DNA of 9,585 nucleotides, taken from CAZMZF01 sp964570765 (GTDB lineage: Bacteria > Zixibacteria > MSB-5A5 > RBG-16-43-9). The stretch's first letter is position 1, and every line of letters begins with the position of its first letter. The DNA lies in contig CAZMZF010000048.1 in assembly GCA_964570765.1 (NCBI GenBank), positions 1 through 9,585 on the forward strand, read 5' to 3'. The notes beneath the pieces were generated by a model. That model ran no database searches. It saw only the letters and a program-made list of their open reading frames with translations, and was not told the DNA's origin. Positions 7,513-9,585 of the stretch are shown in pieces. The translations under genes were made by a program, and so were the position numbers.

Positions 7513-7607
7513 TCCCGCTTTCGAGCGGGACTAACCAGGCAAGTTAAATTCCCTTTCCTTTATAAGGAAAGGATTAGGGAGTGGTTCCCGTCGGGTCGGG
7601 GGACCAC
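7513..7607. repeat. Cluster of three palindromes
   Basis: Three hairpins lie within 95 bp. First: TCCCGCT (7513-7519), TTCG loop, AGCGGGA (7524-7530). Second: CCTTTCCTT (7552-7560), TAT loop, AAGGAAAGG (7564-7572). Third: GTGGTTCCC (7581-7589) pairing through one G-U with GGGGACCAC (7599-7607). They differ in sequence and all sit in the non-coding gap between the dehydratase and the GT2 gene. They look like dispersed intergenic palindromes that have accumulated at one site. None has a clear U-tract on either strand. Confidence 0.7.
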
Positions 7608-7714
7608 CCCACGACCACGTGAAAAATATAAAGATAGTCAAACCCTTCTAAGGCTTTCTTTTCAACAAATTTCTCCGGAAGTAAACTAATTTTTGTTTTT
7701 TTCTTCTTACTCAT
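7574..7714 (-). pseudogene. Short ORF, possibly a truncated TrmO (UPF0066)-like remnant
   Basis: This 46-codon frame begins with a basic run (MSKKKKTKISLLPEKF) and continues EKKALEGFDYLYIFH (19-32), then passes straight into the palindrome at 7581-7607 and stops. The first 32 residues look like real protein; the last 14 are encoded by the palindrome. LEGFDYLYIFH weakly recalls the 'LxGIEGFSHLxVIxxFH' stretch of the TrmO/UPF0066 family, whose N-terminal strands would be missing. A stop codon lies one codon before the ATG and there is no strong ribosome binding site. I read it as gene debris cut by a repeat. It could also be a genuine tiny ORF or chance. The family guess is weak. Confidence 0.3.
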
Positions 7715-7907
7715 ACTTTAAAGGTCAGATAGATTTAAACTATCATCCTAACTCAAATCTCAAGATATTCAACTCTATCCTGATATTTATCAAATCCAAA
7801 AATAATCAAGGCTTATCAGTATTCATCCATATATATTTACTGAAAACGCATGAACATAATTTTTCTTATTATATCAATTGAGGTTTAAAAGTTAAACTAA
7901 AAGATTT

Positions 7908-7958
7908 TTCTAAATATCTAACCGGATATACTTTTGATTTATCCATCTGAGGTGGATA
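7908..7958. repeat. Short intergenic repeat, copy A
   Basis: This copy has two conserved blocks. Positions 7908-7931 match 9283-9306 at 22 of 24 bases. Positions 7940-7952 (TATCCATCTGAGG) match 9319-9331 at 11 of 13 bases. The second block belongs to a hairpin, TATCCATC/GGTGGATA with a 3-nt loop and one wobble pair (7940-7958). The copy lies 20-70 bp past the stop of the dehydratase gene. No T-run follows the hairpin on either strand. Confidence 0.7.
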
Positions 7959-7977
7959 AAAATCTCCACAATTTCGT

Positions 7978-8961
7978 TTATCTAAACTTTGACTCTTTAA
8001 GTCTTTTTAAATCCGCATTAACCATCATCTTAACTAATTCTTTAAATCTTACGGTTGGCTTCCAGCCGAATTTTTTTCTGGCTTTACTAAAATCTCCTTT
8101 GAGTATATTGACCTCGACGGGTCGATAAAGTGTCTTATCTATGACTACATATTTTCCCCAGTCCAGGCTGACATAATCAAAAGCTAACTCTGCAAATTCC
8201 TTAACCGAATGCACTTCACCTGTAGCGATAACGTAATCATCGGGTTTATCCTGTTGAAGCATTAGCCACATAGCTTTACAATAATCTTTGGCAAAACCCC
8301 AGTCTCTCTTGGCCTCTAAATTACCCAAGCGTAGTTCCTTAGAGATCCCCAATTTGATTTCCGCAACCCCATTGGATATTTTTCGACTCACAAATTCATA
8401 ACCTCTTCGCGGAGACTCGTGATTAAAACAAATCCCGCTACAAGCATAAAGGTTGTAAGCCTCACGATAATTCCTGGTTAAATCAAAGCCAGCGACTTTG
8501 GAGATTCCATAAGGAGAACGGGGATGGAAAGGAGTATTTTCATTTTGCGGTATCTCTTTAGCATGACCAAACATCTCACTTGAAGCCGCAAAGTAGAATT
8601 TACATCTGGGCGCCTTTTCTTTTATTGCTGAGAGAACAAAATGTGTTCCATTGATGTTTGTGTTAATCGTAGAAAATTCATCTATAAAAGAATAACTTAC
8701 GTAGCTTTGAGCCGCTAAATGATAGCATTCATCTGGTTTTACCTTCTCTGCTACATTAAATATACTGGCATAACTTTCTAAGGAGGCGGGATGTAAAGTC
8801 AACTTTTCTAAAATATGTCTTATACGCCACAGTCTATGTGCAGGGTCCTCCAAGGCTACACGTCTAACTATTCCATGGACTTTGTAACCTTTCTCTAAAA
8901 GGAACTCAGCTAAATATGAACCATCTTGACCAGTTATACCCGTGATAAGTGCTTTTTTCAT
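7978..8961 (-). CDS. gmd: GDP-mannose 4,6-dehydratase
   Basis: This extended short-chain dehydrogenase/reductase converts GDP-D-mannose to GDP-4-dehydro-6-deoxy-D-mannose in the cytoplasm, the precursor of GDP-rhamnose, GDP-fucose and related sugars. Visible are the NADP-binding GITGQDGSYL (8-17) and VRR (32-34), AASSEMFG (125-132) with Ser127-Ser128-Glu129 at the catalytic Thr/Ser-Glu site, catalytic YGISK (Tyr151, Lys155), the family signature NHESPRRG (180-187), KRDWGFAKDY (218-227) and RPVEV (280-284). At 327 residues it is shorter than the E. coli enzyme (373) but fits the compact forms common in other bacteria and archaea. It has Ser where many family members have Thr at the catalytic hydroxyl. 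No reductase that would finish a sugar is in the window. The ATG is preceded by AAGGAT with a 6-base gap. Confidence 0.92.
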   Translation of the reverse strand: MKKALITGITGQDGSYLAEFLLEKGYKVHGIVRRVALEDPAHRLWRIRHILEKLTLHPASLESYASIFNVAEKVKPDECYHLAAQSYVSYSFIDEFSTINTNINGTHFVLSAIKEKAPRCKFYFAASSEMFGHAKEIPQNENTPFHPRSPYGISKVAGFDLTRNYREAYNLYACSGICFNHESPRRGYEFVSRKISNGVAEIKLGISKELRLGNLEAKRDWGFAKDYCKAMWLMLQQDKPDDYVIATGEVHSVKEFAELAFDYVSLDWGKYVVIDKTLYRPVEVNILKGDFSKARKKFGWKPTVRFKELVKMMVNADLKRLKESKFR

Positions 8962-8967
8962 TATTTT

Positions 8968-8973
8968 ATCCTT
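8968..8973 (-). promoter_or_regulatory. Ribosome binding site for gmd
   Basis: The minus strand reads AAGGAT, six bases before the ATG at 8961, inside an A-rich stretch. It supports that start; the NADP-binding loop then begins at residue 8, as usual for the family. Confidence 0.6.
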
Positions 8974-9191
8974 TTTTAAAAGCGTATATAACGGTAAGAT
9001 ATCTCAAGGCAAAAGTGCCAAACGAGATAAAATTGTCGTTGCCAGAAAACTTGATTGTATTATGTACCTCTATATCAAAGAATAATAGTGCTTATAGCTC
9101 GCCATGCTTGGCTCTTGCTATTTATTTCCTTCTCCTCTTTGAAATTTATCTTTACTTTTACTTTTCATAGTATGTCTATAATAAAAATTAT

Positions 9192-9221
9192 TTAATAAAT
9201 AATCAAACTAAATTATGTCAA
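9192..9221 (-). promoter_or_regulatory. Candidate sigma-70 promoter upstream of gmd
   Basis: On the minus strand there is a perfect TTGACA (9216-9221) and, after 18 bp, TATTAA (9192-9197), which matches the -10 consensus at four of six positions. The surroundings are very AT-rich, so the -10 box could be chance. If real, the leader before the dehydratase ATG would be about 220 nt. Confidence 0.4.
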
Positions 9222-9243
9222 GTTTTATTTTTGCTAGATTCAT
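9208..9243 (-). CDS. Possible 11-residue leader ORF
   Basis: The minus strand has AAGGAG (9254-9259), ten bases before an ATG at 9243, then a frame reading MNLAKIKLDII and TAG. The ribosome binding site is stronger than that of any full gene here except the one at 2190-4544. The frame ends over the proposed -35 box of the gmd promoter. It could be a leader peptide, the start of a lost gene, or chance. No function can be assigned. Confidence 0.2.
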   Translation of the reverse strand: MNLAKIKLDII

Positions 9244-9282
9244 AGGGGGTATTCTCCTTGTTAGATGTTAATCTTTTTTTTC

Positions 9283-9338
9283 TTCTAAATACCTAACAGG
9301 ATATACCCTGTCTCTTTCTATCCGCCTGAGGATAGGAA
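9283..9338. repeat. Short intergenic repeat, copy B
   Basis: This is the second copy of the two-block element at 7908-7958. The blocks are 9283-9306 and 9319-9331, separated by 12 bp instead of 8. Its hairpin is shorter: CTATCC (9318-9323) pairs with GGATAG (9330-9335) across a 6-nt loop. It lies about 90-150 bp past the stop of the upstream minus-strand gene, so both copies sit in 3' flanks in the same orientation. Confidence 0.7.
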
Positions 9339-9429
9339 TACATAATATAATTTGCTTAAAGGATCTGTTTCGGGACTTCAAAAAACCTCGACGATTAAGA
9401 GCACCAACTCCCTTAGACCTATCTTCTCC

Positions 9430-9585
9430 TCAAGATGGGTCTCCTTTTTCGTTCGCCATAATAGCTTTAGAATCTTTTTCAGCTGCTTTTAAAGAGAAAT
9501 GTTCAAACTTAAGATAAACTAAGCCTAAAAGGGTTACCGGAATATACTGGCTGGCATGCAGGACTATCGAAAAGGGAACCGAGAT
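9430..9585 (-). CDS. C-terminus of flippase-like (UPF0104 / LPG synthase TM) membrane protein, partial
   Basis: The minus strand is open from the right edge to a TGA at 9432-9430, giving 51 residues. They start ISVPFSIVLHASQYIPVTLL, continue as a hydrophobic helix to about residue 25 (GLVYL), and end in a charged tail (KFEHFSLKAAEKDSK and onward). A hydrophobic 'LHxxQYxPVTLLGL' helix followed by a short polar tail is typical of the C-terminus of the lysylphosphatidylglycerol synthase-type flippase-like family (PF03706), often found in polysaccharide and glycosyltransferase loci. The rest of the gene is outside the window, so the family call rests on this helix only. It has the same orientation as gmd and the glycosyltransferases. 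Confidence 0.55.
   Translation of the reverse strand: MSVPFSIVLHASQYIPVTLLGLVYLKFEHFSLKAAEKDSKAIMANEKGDPS

Larger units (their letters stand above)
7381..7977. other. Gene-poor gap of about 600 bp
   Basis: The gap lies between the dehydratase stop and the GT2 start. From right to left it holds one copy of a short intergenic repeat (7908-7958), an AT-rich stretch (about 7720-7900) in which I see no gene, the possible remnant at 7574-7714, three palindromes (7513-7607), and a 37-codon open frame without a usable start whose TAA overlaps the GT2 ATG (7373-7486). No convincing promoter for the GT2/GT39 pair was found, so they may depend on transcription from further upstream. Confidence 0.6.
8962..9429. 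other. Intergenic stretch upstream of gmd
   Basis: About 470 bp separate the end of the membrane-protein gene from gmd. It contains repeat copy B (9283-9338), the possible leader ORF (9208-9243), the candidate promoter (9192-9221) and the gmd ribosome binding site. Between 8974 and about 9190 I see only AT-rich sequence with very short frames and no convincing gene on either strand. Confidence 0.6.

Noticed and set aside
7693..7881. 62-codon plus-strand open frame in the gap next to gmd
   Set aside because: It lies in AT-rich sequence, lacks a ribosome binding site and partly opposes the more protein-like minus-strand remnant.
8966..9091. 41-codon minus-strand open frame ending at the gmd ribosome binding site
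   Set aside because: It has no start codon, is preceded directly by a stop, and its translation matches nothing I recognise.
8949..9170. 73-codon plus-strand open frame upstream of gmd
   Set aside because: It starts inside gmd on the opposite strand, has no ribosome binding site and is mostly hydrophobic AT-rich translation.

Overview
The window looks like part of the chromosome of an uncultivated, AT-leaning bacterium, probably from the FCB superphylum or a nearby candidate phylum such as Zixibacteria, WOR-3 or KSB1. That placement is inference. It rests on the style of the secreted repeat protein (a WLGIQVGxDPEMTPRQRL junction followed by AYRGAKAD and LDG motifs), on a fused membrane/spermidine-synthase-like protein, and on the many short GC-rich palindromes between genes. 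No rRNA, tRNA, CRISPR array, transposase or phage gene was seen.

Layout. Positions 2-2068 (+) hold the 3' part of a large secreted protein, open through the left edge, with about seven Gly/Ser/Tyr-rich repeats and a distinct C-terminal domain. Positions 2069-2189 lie between convergent genes and carry two related GC-rich palindromes; one has a U-tract on the minus strand and should end the opposing gene. Everything further right that is clearly coding is on the minus strand. In transcription order (right to left) these are: the last 51 codons of a multi-pass membrane protein resembling the UPF0104 flippase-like family (9430-9585); a GDP-mannose 4,6-dehydratase (7978-8961); a family 2 glycosyltransferase of the polyprenyl-phosphate-sugar synthase type (6607-7380); a multi-pass GT39/PMT_2-type glycosyltransferase (4761-6596); and a fused transporter-like/spermidine-synthase-like protein (2190-4544) with its own near-perfect sigma-70 promoter.

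The minus-strand genes read as the tail of a surface-polysaccharide or protein-glycosylation locus. The dehydratase makes the precursor of GDP-rhamnose or GDP-fucose. The GT2 enzyme is expected to load a sugar on a polyprenyl phosphate. The GT39 enzyme, 10 bp downstream, is expected to use such a lipid-linked sugar on the outer face of the membrane. The flippase-like protein fits the same setting. The link to the secreted repeat protein across the convergent junction is only positional.

Two non-coding stretches stand out. Positions 7381-7977 hold a cluster of three palindromes beside what look like short gene remnants. Positions 8962-9429 hold a candidate promoter, a possible leader ORF and the second copy of a short intergenic repeat whose first copy lies just past the dehydratase. 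I did not find a convincing wholly new system. The best leads are the repeat architecture of the secreted protein, the altered active site of the spermidine-synthase-like domain, and the families of intergenic palindromes.
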